A DNA stretch of 64,000 nucleotides from Myrica gale (taxonomy: Eukaryota > Streptophyta > Magnoliopsida > Fagales > Myricaceae): NCBI GenBank assembly GCA_963930655.1, contig OZ005606.1, positions 17,958,001 through 18,022,000 on the forward strand. The letters are read 5' to 3'. The notes beneath the pieces were generated by a model. That model was not told the DNA's origin. It searched no databases and saw only the letters and a program-made list of their open reading frames with translations. Of the stretch, positions 11,967-24,015 are shown piece after piece (positions within the stretch are counted from its first letter, which is position 1; each line of letters opens with the position of its first letter). A program made the position numbers and the translations under genes.

Positions 11967-12272
11967 ATGGAGGTGGAGGGATCGTCGAAGAAAATGATTG
12001 CAACACAAGCCGAGATGGTGGAGGCCAGGGTCCCCATTCCTTACAGAGACCAGTGCGCCCACCTTCTGATCCCTCTCAACAAATGCCGGCAGGCCGAGTT
12101 CTACCTCCCGTGGAAGTGCGAGACCGAGCGCCACTCCTACGAGAAGTGCGAGTACGAGCTCGTCATGGAGCGGATGCTCATGATGCAGAAGATCCGTGAA
12201 GAAGAGGCGAAATTGAAGCAGCAGAAGAAGCAGCCCATTTCTCTTATTCCCAATACTGCCAACGCTTCTTAG
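11967..12272 (+). CDS. NDUFB7: NADH dehydrogenase [ubiquinone] 1 beta subcomplex subunit 7 (complex I B18 subunit)
   Basis: Accessory subunit of mitochondrial respiratory complex I on the intermembrane-space side of the membrane arm. The 101-residue protein carries a twin CX9C (CHCH) pattern: Cys30, Cys40, Cys51 and Cys61, the disulphide-forming motif used for import by the Mia40 relay. The surrounding motif VPIPYRDQCAHLLIPLNKC and the WKCETERHSYEKCEYE block are hallmarks of the B18 family. The C-terminus is charged and helical (KIREEEAKLKQQKK). The frame stays open 34 codons upstream, but this ATG sits in a strong context (GCCATGG) and gives the normal family length. One exon, intact. It is a housekeeping gene with no evident link to its neighbours. 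Confidence 0.97.
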   Translation: MEVEGSSKKMIATQAEMVEARVPIPYRDQCAHLLIPLNKCRQAEFYLPWKCETERHSYEKCEYELVMERMLMMQKIREEEAKLKQQKKQPISLIPNTANAS

Positions 12273-15200
12273 GCGGACAAATTCCAAATGGGTTGGTGAA
12301 TCTGAATCCTATTCTCTGTTTCACCTCGACCTATTTTACCCCGTTTCTAATTGATGGGTTTGTTTCGTTTTGTAGGTTTTTCATGATCTAGGGATTGTTA
12401 TAAAATTTGTGGAGTTTTATTTGTGGAGTCTATTCGTTGATGGGTTTATGGTTTACCTGTGGAGTTTGTTTGGTCATTTATTGTTGCCTTCTATTGCATT
12501 CTCGAATGCTATTCTTAGATGCGGAAGGGATTTTTTTTTATCTGTTGTGTGATTCTTAGTTCAATGTGATGGTTTTAAAGGAAGACTACTTTCGTTTCTT
12601 CTTCAATGTTTGCTTTGTTTTCCACCTCTTTTGTCATAAGTTCGTGTGATAATTTGTTGATTGAAATTGGTGAAAGAAGTCCAAGTACGCGTGTATGGAA
12701 CGTGTGGTATGTGGTTTACATGTAACCAAGTGTTGAGTATAGTGCACAGAAAGATATTGTTATCTTACAGGCTTACGCATATCAGTGAAGTGTAATTGCT
12801 TATACATAAATAGATGATATTATGAGTAGATAGCAATCACTAGATTTGGAGATCAAATGAGGTGGTTTAACTAGGTGCAATGAAGATGAAAAAGTGCGTT
12901 GTTTAGGTGCAACATCCTAGTGGTTGAACATGTTGAGCTGGAAGACCAACCAAAGCATGCACTTTGTTCGAGTGAAAAGACATGTTGGAATTTAGGTAGT
13001 AGGTTTGTGCTGTTCTCATACAACAGGTCTGCAATTGTTTGGATTCTGAAACTATGGCAAAGAGATTTTTGCATATTAAGGTGTCATCATAAAATGTTTG
13101 GGTTTGAAAAATCCTTCAAATATCATGTTTGCAGGAAAAGAATGTAACGATTGCAATCATATACTGGCTTAACATGTTCTTAAAATGCATCCATATAGGA
13201 CGTTCTTTGGTAGGAATGACGTAGTTGGACTTAATCTGTGGGCTATAAAATCATGAGTTCTAGTTGCACGATGTTATTCCTTTTCACCACGTTAAACATT
13301 ATTAGATTCAGCCAAGTTCGAGTTTGGGTTGTACTTAGTTGCCTTGAGCTCGTACAGCTAGAAGTTGAGCTTAACTTGGCCCAATTTTAATTTTTTTAAG
13401 AGATATGTAAAATCTGATTATTAAAGTAGGCGGTGGATGATCAGCCCTAAAGTTCTTACAATTAGTGATTACATCAATTGGAAAAATATCTTAGAGGAAA
13501 CAATGTGAGAAGCTTTTTTATAAACAGAATTAAACCAAAATGTATGTTGGAGTTAGCTGGACGTCAGCTGCAACAACGGACCTGATTGGTTCAACTGTGA
13601 CCCGCTGCCTAAAACAGCTGGTTGTGCCCACAATCATTGAAAAACTTCCTAAACCTGCTCGACTTATTCAAGATCAACCCAATGACCTGCCTGTCATACC
13701 TCTCTTGGTTGACGAAATCCCGGCAGGCTTGGGCACCTCTTGCGTGCACTAGCATTGTTTTGAAACAAGGCATAAGCACAACGTCAATCTATTTATTTTG
13801 GCCTAAAAGCAGGCAGTCCACCCCTCCATCTTTAAAGCCTCAACCCCCTGCCCCCTTTCCAAAAGAATCTTCGAACTTCCAAATCTCCCTCCACCCAGCA
13901 TTAGGATGGCACCATGAGGAGGTCAAATGTGAGATTCTTCTGCTATCAACCCCCCCCCCCCCCCCCCCCCGCGGGTCTTGAGCCTTTTGTGATGTAGGTT
14001 GGATCCACATTTGTTACTAATATCCCAGGGTGATGTCTGGGTGGTGCATGTCAGAACAGGAGTGATTAGCAGGTCGTACCTATAGTTTTTGGTCCAACAA
14101 ATACCCATGAATGTAATCATTTATCCATCACTTCTAATAGTTGTCATTCTTGAATACTGCTACTTGATAAGTTATGTATGCATGGCCAACCTGATGCTTT
14201 GCACTTTAAGTGTGCCCAGGTACGCTTCTAATGACATGTCAGTCTATCTGAGAGCTGCTTTTAAACGAATCTACATTTTTGAATTAGTAAAAAAGCACCC
14301 ATTGTCTTAGGTCCGCTCGATTACATGCACTTTACTTTATGATATGAGGCATTTTTTTCGTAGCAGTCAGCTATTTATACGCATCTATGCGCACTTTTAA
14401 TGACACTGCTCTCAGACTGGTCTCTCTGTCCCTCTCTCTCTCTCTCTCTTAGTCGATATGCGGAAGAATATCAAATGGAACCCATTGGCTGCTTATTACA
14501 CTTTCCAGGTGATGACTCAAGGCCATGTATTTGTTGATGGTAATTAAGCTCGCACCTCCGAGGCTGTAGACATTCATCTGCTCTAGGGTCGTATGGGAAG
14601 TAGTGCATATGAACCTTGTGCACCTTATGGATCACTTGTTCTTATTACCGTTGCATTTCCCTTTTCAATACAGTCTCTCTTCTCCATATCTATGTTTGTC
14701 CTTCCCCATGGTTTCATTAAGATTAAAATCTGTACTTACTGACATATTGTTAGGATGTTTCAGAGGGAGGTAGAATGCGGTAGATGAATTTGTGTTTGGA
14801 AGGTTTGATCTTTGATGGAGATTCTAATTATGTCAGATTAAGTGAAGGTGAATTACTAGATGTTGTGAACCAAGCCTGCATCTAAAATTCTGCTCACAGG
14901 AAATTCTGTGAGTTATTAAAATTCCTTCTCGAAATACCCTTATTTTACAAAGCCTTTCTTTTGGAAATTCACCCAGAACATAAGGTGCTATTTTCTCGAT
15001 ACTATGAGTCGATAGATGCTACAGCTTTGATGGAGTGGGCTTGGTGAAAAATAGGGGCGTGACTCTTTGGCAGCTTCCATTGACTTATAGTATTGTTGGG
15101 ATGTTGTGCAACAAGTTTAGTAACCTCTTCAATGGAAGTACCTATGCTCTATGTTAGTTTAATTGAGCTCCCACAAGAGACAAATTACATAGAGGTTTTC

Positions 15201-16900
15201 CTTTACCCATCATATCCAAGCAATTGCCCTCACGGAATAATTGGAGGAAGAAAAACACTTTTCTCGCTATTACTTCACACATACTGTGCAGTCGGAGGGC
15301 TCCTGCCAAGGTGTTGTCTCTTGTTTTTTTGTAAGAAATGCCAGTGAACTATAAGGTGATAATGACAATGCCATGGGAGTGCCGAAAATTTATCAGTTTG
15401 AATTGAAGAATGGAACTGGCCCAGATGTTTGGCGGATATATAAGGGACTGGTCTGTTCTGGTCAACTTTTAGAAGAGAAGTTTAGAATACCGTTCTTAGG
15501 ATTGACTAGAAAGTGTAGGAATGTATGGATAAATTGTAATTGTTAATCCGAAAACATTTTTGAGCTCAGACAGAAAATATGGTAGCAAACTCTCGGAAGA
15601 TACCCTTTTTTAGAATAAATTATTTCGGAGAACAGTCAGGTAGACAAACTAAAATTGCAGATAAGAGATTAGCCTTCATGCTTTTTTCTGCCCTTGATAT
15701 CATCTGTTAGGAAACTAAAAAGATATTCTATAAATATTAGAATCTTATTGAGCTCAGTTTTAACATTGCATTATATTTTAGGTTTTTGGCAAGAACTCCT
15801 AGTTATTTTTCTCTTGGTCACACAAGTTGAAAAATGAGATTCAATTACCTGAAGCTCGATTGATGCCTAAAGTTTTGTGTGTTAATAGCACTTACGTCAG
15901 GGGTTATTCCATGATCTCTAATTGCATGGACACAATCTATCATGCGTGGGGTACACTAAAATGTACTACCCAAGGTCCACGCGGTTACACTTAAAAAGGG
16001 TTGCTTTAGTTGGCTACATTTTAGAGGGCAACAAGAAAAGACTGCATCTCTCTCTCTCTAGCATGTCTTGGATTCCGACTTTCTGGAGCCTGGTGAAGAA
16101 AGAAAGAAGGACATGAAAGAATTAGGCGGTTGCCTCACTACAATTCCTTGCATCTAATGGCTGTCAATCTGTTCTTTTGGATGACTATTTTTTCAGCTGT
16201 TGGTTATATATAGGTGCATTTACTTCTATTTCTTTTGCAACATTTTTTAACATGACACTCACTCTAATTTCTGGCAGGCATCTTCAAACTGCTCAGATGT
16301 GGATGGTCTGATGGTTTATCACTGCTATTCATGAGAAGTTGTTCAAAACTGCTTGTCCTGAGACAAATATGAGACTGTTTTCTATTTTGTTTTCCCTGTT
16401 GTTTCAGGAATATCCAAACCCTCTGTCAGCATTTGGAATAAAATTCACCATTAACAGTGATTTATGTTAGATATTTCAGCAGTTTTTTTTCCCTCACGCT
16501 GTTTGGTGGTGACTTGGAAGAAGTAAAACTTGCCTTTAATCTTGCACCAGGCGCATTGTCTTGGAATGGAAAGGGCATTGCTGTTTAAACATATATATCT
16601 TATGAATTTTACTCATGAAGGTTGGGCTTCTGAGAAGAATAGAGCGGTTCGTGTAACCCTATTCATCACTCCATTCGCAGTCGTTACCCCATTAGCAAGA
16701 GGACATCTCTGTCTTCGTTTTTCATATTTGGGAAATTCAAATAGAACCAATGACAGGGGAAAGCTCTCAATATATGGAAAAGGAAGTGTTAAACCGTCAA
16801 AAATAACGAAAAGCAAACGGGGCTACTAGTATATGACTTTTATTTGAATATTTGCTATTACAACTGTCCAAAACTCCATTTTCTTCTATTTCAAGCTAAG
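12273..16900. other. Long non-coding stretch downstream of NDUFB7
   Basis: No protein-coding gene recognised. The first few hundred bases are the NDUFB7 3' UTR. The base composition (T-rich, many short GT/AG-flanked segments) is reminiscent of introns. A consensus acceptor TTTCTGGCAG at about 16270-16279 is followed by an AATAAA at about 16437, so a spliced 3' UTR or an unannotated non-coding transcript is possible but unproven. It contains a C-tract (13950-13970) and a CT run at about 14437-14450. Confidence 0.45.
13950..13970. repeat. Poly-C tract
   Basis: 21 consecutive C bases followed by GCGGG. Long G/C homopolymers are unusual here; one other is inside the Copia LTR (10 C at about 22532). 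Confidence 0.95.
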
Positions 16901-16929
16901 TATTTGTAATCTATTGGTGTTTGATAGTG

Positions 16930-17105
16930 GAAATTTTGGTGTACGGGGTTGGTGAAAAAATGAAGATAATTTATGAGAATTGGTGAAAAATTGAAGAGAG
17001 AAAATTTGAATGAATATTATAATGAAAATGAACTATTTGATGAGAAAATAGATTATTTTGTAGTTTTTTTAATCATGTTCGAAATTTTGGGGTGCCCACC
17101 CAAAA
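16930..17105. mobile_element. MITE-like element (GGTATTTTGGG / 'ggttggtgaaaaa' family)
   Basis: Contains the internal signature 'ggggttggtgaaaaaatgaagataa...ttgaagagag...aatattataat', shared with copies at about 49410-49565, 62009-62401 and 63412-63602. Boundaries are approximate and no clean target duplication was seen for this copy. Confidence 0.5.
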
Positions 17106-17499
17106 AGAAAATCTTTTGAGTTAATATATGACAAGTACTGTGCCAGATGAACCAATTATTCTACCCCATTCATCTAGAAATCTTAGCTCAAATTAACAAA
17201 TTTTAATTACTCTGTAGTGTAATTAAATAGGGATTTGGCAAGTGTGTAAAAGAGGATTTCTACTCCAAATAGAAAAATGAGGGAAACGAATACCAAATTA
17301 AAAGTGAGTAATTTACTATTGTCTAGTCACAGTTATAGTTATAGATGATTGCATTTATATTTAATTTTTTGAAATTAAATTAATTAGGAATTGCTTAAAT
17401 AAAATTACAAATATTCTTGACACCGATTACATTTTATAAGAAACAATATTAGTGCAGTATATTATCACTAGAAGAATATATAGCTTTATACAGTTATAT

Positions 17500-18130
17500 A
17501 TATAAGGTAACTTAACTGTGTGTAGCTTTTGATGCAAGAAAGCATTGGGTAAATCAGAACAGACTTGTTCTCACTTAACTTGAAATAACTTGATTTGGTT
17601 CTGAATAGTTTGACCAGCGAGTTGTTATTCAACTAATTTAAACTTGATTTCTTCTTGAAGAAAATCAAGATGTTGAGTTTTACTAACAATAAAATTGAGT
17701 TTTACTAACAATAAAATTGAGTTTTACTAATGGATGCTTCCTGTAATAAGGTAAGACCCTCACTGCTAGTGGTAAAGGGATACAACGGGCAAACAAAGGG
17801 AGTACCTAAAATAACTTTCTGATCATGCATGTTTTTTACTAGAACGAAAGATGACTTAAAGCAAACATTGTCTTTACAAATGTGAGCTTTGGATAACTTG
17901 TAATTAATACCCATTTGACTACCATTGCGGAGAGAAGGTCGTTCCTTTGATTTCTCATAATACTTGGTGGGGATTAAACCTTCCTGAATACAATTAAGAT
18001 TGACACCAGAATCTATAAGGGCAACAACCTCAAAATAATATTCAGAGTTGACTATAATGGTAACTTTAGAATGTCATTTCTGAAAATGCATTCTGGTGAC
18101 AATACTAAAGAATTGGTTACTACTGTCAGG
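17500..18130 (-). pseudogene. Pararetroviral aspartic protease region and linker (broken)
   Basis: The minus strand encodes a retropepsin-like fold. The active-site ALIDSG motif lies near 18010-18025, and the later ILGTPF flap/core motif is near 17800. This enzyme cleaves the viral polyprotein. Beyond it, after frame breaks and a small triplicated unit around 17685-17730, come LQEEIKFK-like and CSDLPNAF-like pieces, which normally sit just before the reverse transcriptase. Sequence similarity then ends. An ancient copy with no functional potential visible. Confidence 0.75.
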
Positions 18131-18568
18131 ATCATCTTAAAGAGATGGGTAACAGGAGAGAGAGAGAGAGAACAGATTCGGGAACAGAGTCGTTAGATGA
18201 CTCTGAGGATTGACTTTGTTTCTTAAAATTTTGTTTTATTTTAAGAAGGAGGACTTCTTGTTCGAGAGTTTTATTACTAGCTTTTAATTCATGAATCTCT
18301 TGCTTTACTTGGTTGACTTCAATCTGTAAATCTTGGAGAGTTACAGGTTTCTGAGCCTTCTGAAACTTCTCTAAGATTTTATTAAGACTTACTTTGGTTT
18401 CAAGAACTTTTAACTTGTTTCATTTTTACTTAATACATTCTTGAATTTGGAGTGATACTGAGCCTTGAGCTCTGGATCCTCAACTTTGTCGGTACTAGGG
18501 TTTGAGCTAGAGCCTAGAGGACTAAAAGTCATCTATTTCTAAGTCGCTACCACTAGAATCTCTTAATT

Positions 18569-19396
18569 CTAAAATAAAAATAACTTAATCTTTTCACTAT
18601 CAGGAATATCTAAGGAATTAGTGTTTTCCGTAACTCGACATTCTAAACTATAATGACCTAATTTTTTACATTTGTAACATCTAATTTTACTTTTGTCTTT
18701 AGCAAACTTAGTTTTAGACTTTTTCCTAAAAGATTTATTGTAAATCTTAGGTTTACAATCTTCAGGAGGAGTATACTTCCTAAATGACCTTTTGTGGTAT
18801 TTGTTTGACTTTTTGAAGGAAGATTTTTCCTTCTGGTGTTTCCTACGAGAATGTGCTATGGGAGGAATATCATACTGTTCGCAGAAATTACTCATTTCAT
18901 ACTCAGTTTTCTTTCTATCTTTGCTAGGTTGGTTACTAATTTTCATGTTAATACACATCTTCAAACCTTCTTTGTTGATGGTCCTAACTATATCACCATA
19001 AGTCAGGTTATCATATTCTATGATTCCTGAAGGTTGACTTAAGACTTCTCTAATCTTATGGGCAAAGAGGTTGGGTAATCCATTAATGAATTTTTCTTTC
19101 CAAAATGGATTTTTACAATCATCTCTAAGCATGACACGAGAGATGAAAACATCTTTGTACCACCTAAAATCACTTAAGGTTGGGCACTTAAGGTTACTAA
19201 GCTGATCATGGATCCTAGAAGAAATATTACTAGGTGTACCAAGAAAATGTTTAATAATGGTATAAATAAGAGTATTGATACCATCACTAACACCTTTACC
19301 TAAAGTTTCCTCAAAGATCGGGAAACCTACTTCATCATGCTGGACTGCATAACGAACAAGATCACGATCTTCTCTGTGAGATAATTTTTCCACCAT
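18569..19396 (-). pseudogene. Pararetroviral coat protein with zinc knuckle
   Basis: A 275-codon open stretch. The N-terminal part resembles the capsid core of Caulimoviridae (FINGLPNLFAHKIRE and the YDNLTYGDIVRTI block). A very basic K/R-rich stretch follows, then a CCHC zinc knuckle CYKCKKLGHYSLEC (C-x2-C-x4-H-x4-C), the nucleic-acid-binding hallmark of these coat proteins. More capsid-like sequence lies upstream in other frames (about 19400-19660), so the present ATG is not the original start. The region is a decayed domain of a polyprotein. Confidence 0.85.
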
Positions 19397-19679
19397 TGAC
19401 GCAAAGAGCCAGTGAAACCAGAGATAATTAACTCAACAACTTCAAGATGACTAAGAGAATGCTTTACTAAGTAGCTATTAGCTATCATGGTCATATGTTG
19501 GAGTTTATTGAGGATTTCCTGTTTAGAGAAACCATCAATATTTTATTCATATAACTGATCGGTAGAGACGGAGAATTGACTATGAAAATTTTGTGCTTCA
19601 AATTGAAGATCATGAGGGGTTGGTCTCGAATACCAATTTTTTGTAAGAGACATGGGATTAGGACAAGTAGACCTAATAC

Positions 19680-20255
19680 GATTGACTTCTAGATCTTGGA
19701 ACTGGTGTTCAATTTTACTAATTTGATGATCATCATCGGAAATGGTTTCAAAAGCAGTTTGAGCTTGGTTTAAGACACTGGTCTGAAGGGATGATGAAGG
19801 GTTTTTACTAGATGATGCTTTTTAGGTGTTTTAGATTCTTTTATTGCTAAATCTGTTAACATCTTACTAACTTTACTAAGGGTTGTGTGATCATAAGTGG
19901 AAGTTTTTAACCCTATTGGATTACTAGACAACTAGATTAATAGTTTGTCATTAACCGAGGGTTGACCATCTAACTTAAGCTCTATCTTATCTAATTGGTC
20001 ACCAATGGATTGGAAATACTGGTTGGCATCATTGGTTTGCTCAACCAGCTGTTTCTTACTATCTGAATCTGGAATCTTAAATGGTGAGGCTATGACTTCT
20101 GAGCCTTTGTGAGACACAACAATGGTCTCATATGGAGGATGACTAGCACTAATGGTTGACTCATCAGATTTGGTCCATTTGACTTTGGTGAGGACTTGAA
20201 CGTTTGAGTTCATCTGCTGATACTTTTCTACATAATCAAAAAAACTTATGTTCAT
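19680..20255 (-). pseudogene. Pararetroviral polyprotein spacer between movement and coat domains
   Basis: 19932-20255 encodes 107 residues beginning MNISFFDYVEKYQQ, with a helical segment near the end (YFQSIGDQLDKIELKL) that could form a coiled coil. Below 19932 the frame is broken. Position between the movement and coat modules matches the variable linker of florendovirus-like polyproteins. No specific function can be assigned. Confidence 0.55.
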
Positions 20256-20463
20256 ACCAATTTAAATCATAAGTTCTTGTCATTTATCATAAATGACTTT
20301 CTTTTCGAATTTCGTGTAACTTTCAAGATACCGAGTTCTTTTGACTAAATTGGCTTCGGACATAAACTCATCTTCTAGAGTTTTCAAGTCGGAGCTAAAG
20401 GTTTTACTAATGGTCATTAACTGAGGATAGGAGAGTCTTATTCGTCTTCTACATCCTCAACTG

Positions 20464-21261
20464 TTACTTCTGACTTGGTGGAGTGCAAGGGAGTACTAAC
20501 CTGAGAATTATCTTGAACTCCTTTGAGTTTAAGATGAAGGTTTCTATGGGCTGACCAGGAAGGCTTGAAGTAGATCTTCTAGCAGATCCACTATCTGGTT
20601 CATGAATCCTAAGCGGTTGGAAACCTCTAGGTTCATCAAAACTAATTCTAACAGATCCATCTAAATATTGTTGGATCATGTCTAACTTGGTGATGTCACT
20701 ATGAACTGGTTTGGTAGGGTTCTCATTCTCGAGAATCCATTCACTAGAAGGGGTGACGTCTTCCAAAACTATGGATTTGGGGACGCGGATGTTGGCATCA
20801 CTAGTGTGACTTTGGATTTCATAACCTGAAGTTTTAATGTTCAAGGTTAAGGCTTTTAGAAGATGTTTGTCACTTAAAATTAAGGTAAAATAGGGAAAAC
20901 AATCAAAATGGATTGGACCATTATGAAGGTTGGATACGATTATACCTAGGATACTAGTGTTGTAATCTGTGAACCTAACATCACGAAAACACAATAGAAT
21001 AGAAGCATCAATCCCTTTACGAGTTAATGATTTGACTACAACTTGAACTAAATCTATGCGAATGTACTTGAAACCTTTTTCCATATATTTTTTAAGGACA
21101 TCGGGGGACAAAAGTTGATATCTCATGGGTTTTACTAAGAGCGTAAACCTGCTCTACGATTTTGACATGGTAATTTCCTGAGAATGATAAAGGAGAGAAA
21201 CTTGACTTAGAGTAGATTTCACTACTAGGAACTTTGGGAATATTCCCATCTTTAAGACTGG
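20464..21261 (-). pseudogene. Pararetroviral movement protein, main part (frameshifted)
   Basis: The minus-strand translation shows the 30K-superfamily movement-protein core: YQLLSPDVLKKYM, then YIRIDLVQVV, LTRKGIDASILLCFRDVRF and the GIIVSNLHNGPIHFDCFP region. Such proteins form tubules at plasmodesmata for cell-to-cell spread. A single frameshift at about 21126-21135 separates the N-terminal segment (21136-21261) from the rest. The N-terminus proper is at 35241-35348, displaced by a Copia insertion. Not functional. Confidence 0.85.
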
Positions 21262-22565
21262 TGTTAGCCCAAGGTTGTTTTTCAAACAATCCATAAATGA
21301 TTTTGATGATAACAAAAGTTTCTAAATTTTGAAGACTTTAGATTTTATATTGTCAATCCACATTTTTCAGTTATATCTACAAAAGGATGGAGTTTATCTC
21401 ACCAAAAATCTTCTCAATACACTTGAAGACCTTTACACAAGTTGATAGAAAATTCTTCAAGTTATAGGCACTTAAAAAGGGTTTTGAAATGAAATGAAAT
21501 CTTCAAGAGATATTATTTTTGTCTCCAGGTCTTTTAGGTGTGGACACATACAGAACATGTGTCAACACATTGCACTTACATCCGAGTCATGTTTTCAGAT
21601 AAAAACAAGTGTCGACACATTGCACTTACACCCGAGACATGATTTTCAGACAAAAACATGTGCCGACACATTGACCTTATGGTGTCGACACATTGTACTG
21701 ACTCCCGAGCACTCCTTTTTAGTTCAAATTTCATGTATCAGCAGATGTCATTTCATGTGTCAGCACATTCCACGTTTTTGAAGATTTTCCAAAAAGACGT
21801 TAGATGCATCAAATCGCTCCTTAATTCATGGGTAACTTTCCAACGTCTATTCTCACCTACCCTGACGACCGTTGAAGACAAATTGGCTTAAATACAAGTC
21901 TTGAAGCTGAAAAAGATAGAGTTCTCACCTGCGCGCACAAATTTGCAATAACTTCTTGAGAAAGAGAGAAAACTTTGAAGAAGAGAGAAGCTTTGCACGT
22001 ACCGAAAAGGCCTGTTTTTTCGCTGCCACATTTCAGCCTTCTATTGTAATTTTTATCCTCTTCCTACCCTTTGTGCTTCACAGTTGTATATCCAGCTTTA
22101 AGAGTCTATTCGTGAGTTTCATTTTGTACCCATTCAAGTTAAACCTTATGAGTGTTGGGTAAACACTGGGTCCTACCCTTGTGAGTAGAAGAAATCCCTA
22201 GGTTTGGGATTTGAGAAGAAGAGTTGAAGCGTAAGCTCGAAAAACGCTTTGTGAACGTTCTTTAGCACCCAGGAAGCTAAGGTGTACTTGCTATTTGAAA
22301 GATAGTGAAGAAAGCCCAAGGAACTAAATAGCCTTAGAGGTGGATGTAGGCAAGTGTTTTGGCCGAATCACCTAAAAATTACGGTGTCTTCTATCCAACC
22401 CTTATCTCCTTAGTTTTATCCTTATTAACTTGTGTCTTTGCTCTCATGGTATATTGTGTTTATGTTTTAATTTTCGTTTGAAAAGGTTAATTTTCGTTTG
22501 AAAAGGTTAATTTTCTTAAAACTCAATTTACCCCCCCCCCTCTTGGGTTGTTACATAGACTTTCA
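21262..22565 (+). repeat. 5' LTR of the Copia element
   Basis: Begins TGTTAGCCCAAGG and ends GACTTTCA directly before the primer binding site; 1304 bp. It has perfect palindromes GTGTCGACAC at 21609 and 21682 and decayed copies (for example 21660). A C-tract and the TCTTGGGTTG motif lie close to its 3' end, as in the other two LTRs of the family. Confidence 0.88.
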
Positions 22566-22580
22566 ATTGGTATCAAAGCT
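22566..22580 (+). other. Copia primer binding site (initiator tRNA-Met)
   Basis: ATTGGTATCAAAGCT immediately after the LTR. The core TGGTATCA.AGC is complementary to the 3' end of plant initiator methionine tRNA, the usual primer for Copia minus-strand DNA synthesis. Confidence 0.85.
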
Positions 22581-22597
22581 GAGGTTTCATTCTTTAA

Positions 22598-22880
22598 ATG
22601 AGAACCCTAGTTAGTACCTCCTTAGCTGAAGGTCAATCCACAAATAGACCACCTCTCTTTAATGGGACTTGTTATAACTATTGGAAAGCAAGAATGAGAA
22701 TCTATATCGAAGCTGTAGATTACGATTTATGGAGAATAATCTCTAATGGCCCTAGATTTCTTAGAAACAAGGAAGGTGTATTAAAGGATGAAAAAGAATT
22801 TGATGATGATGATTTAAAATTCATGTCTTTTAACTCAAAAGCTATGAGTGTCTTGCAATATGATGATGAAATGAATGAAT
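22598..22880 (+). pseudogene. Copia gag, N-terminal part (truncated)
   Basis: Starts MRTLVSTSLAEG and contains the conserved RPPLFNGTCYNYWKARM and YDLWRIISNG motifs of the Copia gag (DUF4219/UBN2-type) domain. The frame runs to about residue 94 (DDEMNE) and then passes into antisense Gypsy protease sequence. The middle of gag is missing; the C-terminal part resumes at 27882 after the Gypsy fragment. Capsid protein in life; non-functional here. Confidence 0.85.
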
Positions 22881-22884
22881 GCGT

Positions 22885-24015
22885 GGCCCCCGAATCAAAC
22901 AGAACTAGGGCTTCCCCCTGGGGCAAAGGTAACTTACCTGCCACTACTCGGTTCTGGTTCTCCGCATCCTCCGGAGTCATTGCTTATAACCTCGCCTGCG
23001 TTGGGCCTCCTTGCCTCCTTGCTTCGTTCTGCTGCGGGGGTCGGGGTGCTTGGTTTGAATTGCCTGCACTCCTACAGTCTCTGGCAATGTGACCAGGCTT
23101 CCCGCATTTAAAACATTAGCCCTGCCTGCATTCCCCTGGATGTCTCCTGTTGCACTTGTTGCACAGAGGAAATTGGTTCCCTCCGGCATTCTGAGCTCCA
23201 CTAGGCCTCTGGTTCGGCCTCTGGGTCGGCCTCTGTGGCTGCCTCTGTGATGACTCGGGCCTACTCCTCTTCCAGGGCATCTGCGGAGGGGTTAGGTTGA
23301 AAGGAGCCTTTCTCTTCTGCTGGTCATGATAGGCTGCTATCCTCTGCAGTCCTCTTTCCACTATCACCGCTCGTTCTATTACCTCGGCCAGGGTGTTAAG
23401 GTTATGGCTATACACCCTGTCATAGACCCGTGGGTGTAGCCCTTCTTCAAACTTTCGGGCCTTCCTTTCTTCATCTGGTACTAAGTATGGGGCAAATCGT
23501 ACCAATTCCATGAATCGGCCTGCGTACTGCTCCACCGTCATGGCTCCTTGGGTTAGGGTAGAAAACTCCCTTGCTTTTGCTTCCCGGGTCGTTCTTGGGA
23601 AATATCGGTCTAGAAATTCTTGCTGGAACCTTTCCCAGGTTATGGGTTGTTCCCCCAGCTCCTGACCCAGCAACACCTTCTCGGACTGCCACCATCTTTT
23701 GGCATCCCCTTGCAGCTTGAAGGTAGCGTAACTTAACTTCTGGGCGTTGGTACACCCCAGAACCTCAAGCAATTCCTTCATCTCCACCAGCCAATTTTTT
23801 GCAAGTATGACATCCCCTTTGCCATTGTACGTTGGCGGATGCTGGCGGTTAAATTGATCAAAGGTACACCCCTCAGGGCGTCCTCGGGCCCCTTCAACAT
23901 GGGTACCCGACTGCACCTGCTCGGCAATGAGCTGAGCCATGTGCCTTAACACTTCCTCGGTGGTGATACCCGGAGCCTCGGGCTCTTGACTTCTCGTTGG
24001 TCTTCTAGGTGCCAT
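22885..24015 (-). pseudogene. Ty3/Gypsy gag with start of protease (two in-frame stops)
   Basis: Begins MAPRRPTRSQEPEAP. The capsid (Retrotrans_gag) core includes FNRQHPPTYNGKGD, AKRWWQSEKVLLG, FLDRYFPRTTREAK and EEGLHPRVYDRV. A first stop (about 23116) falls just before the zinc knuckle CFKCGKPGHIARDC; a second lies before the MTPEDAE block. The aspartic protease active site LFDSGATHSFI follows and the element then ends. Without the two stops, gag and pro would be one frame, as usual for chromoviruses. Gag packages element RNA; this copy is inactive. Confidence 0.9.

Larger units (their letters stand above)
17500..21261 (-). mobile_element. Endogenous pararetrovirus remnant (Caulimoviridae, florendovirus-like), main part
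   Basis: Minus-strand order: movement protein, a middle spacer region, coat protein with zinc knuckle, then aspartic protease. This is the gene order of florendovirus/petuvirus-like polyproteins. The sequence stops at about 17500, at the protease-RT linker, so RT and RNase H are missing. A separate 5' piece lies at 35241-35348, on the other side of a Copia element that inserted here; the flanks share ACTGG/ACTGA. Frameshifts and stops are scattered throughout. It is an old, defective copy in the plant genome. Confidence 0.85.

Noticed and set aside
12899-16829. Several 65-120 residue frames downstream of NDUFB7
   Set aside because: No recognisable motifs, no supporting start context or continuity; length is expected by chance in this composition.
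22598-23092. 164-residue frame as a single gene
   Set aside because: Only the first about 94 residues are Copia gag; the rest is antisense Gypsy protease and gag across a rearrangement junction.
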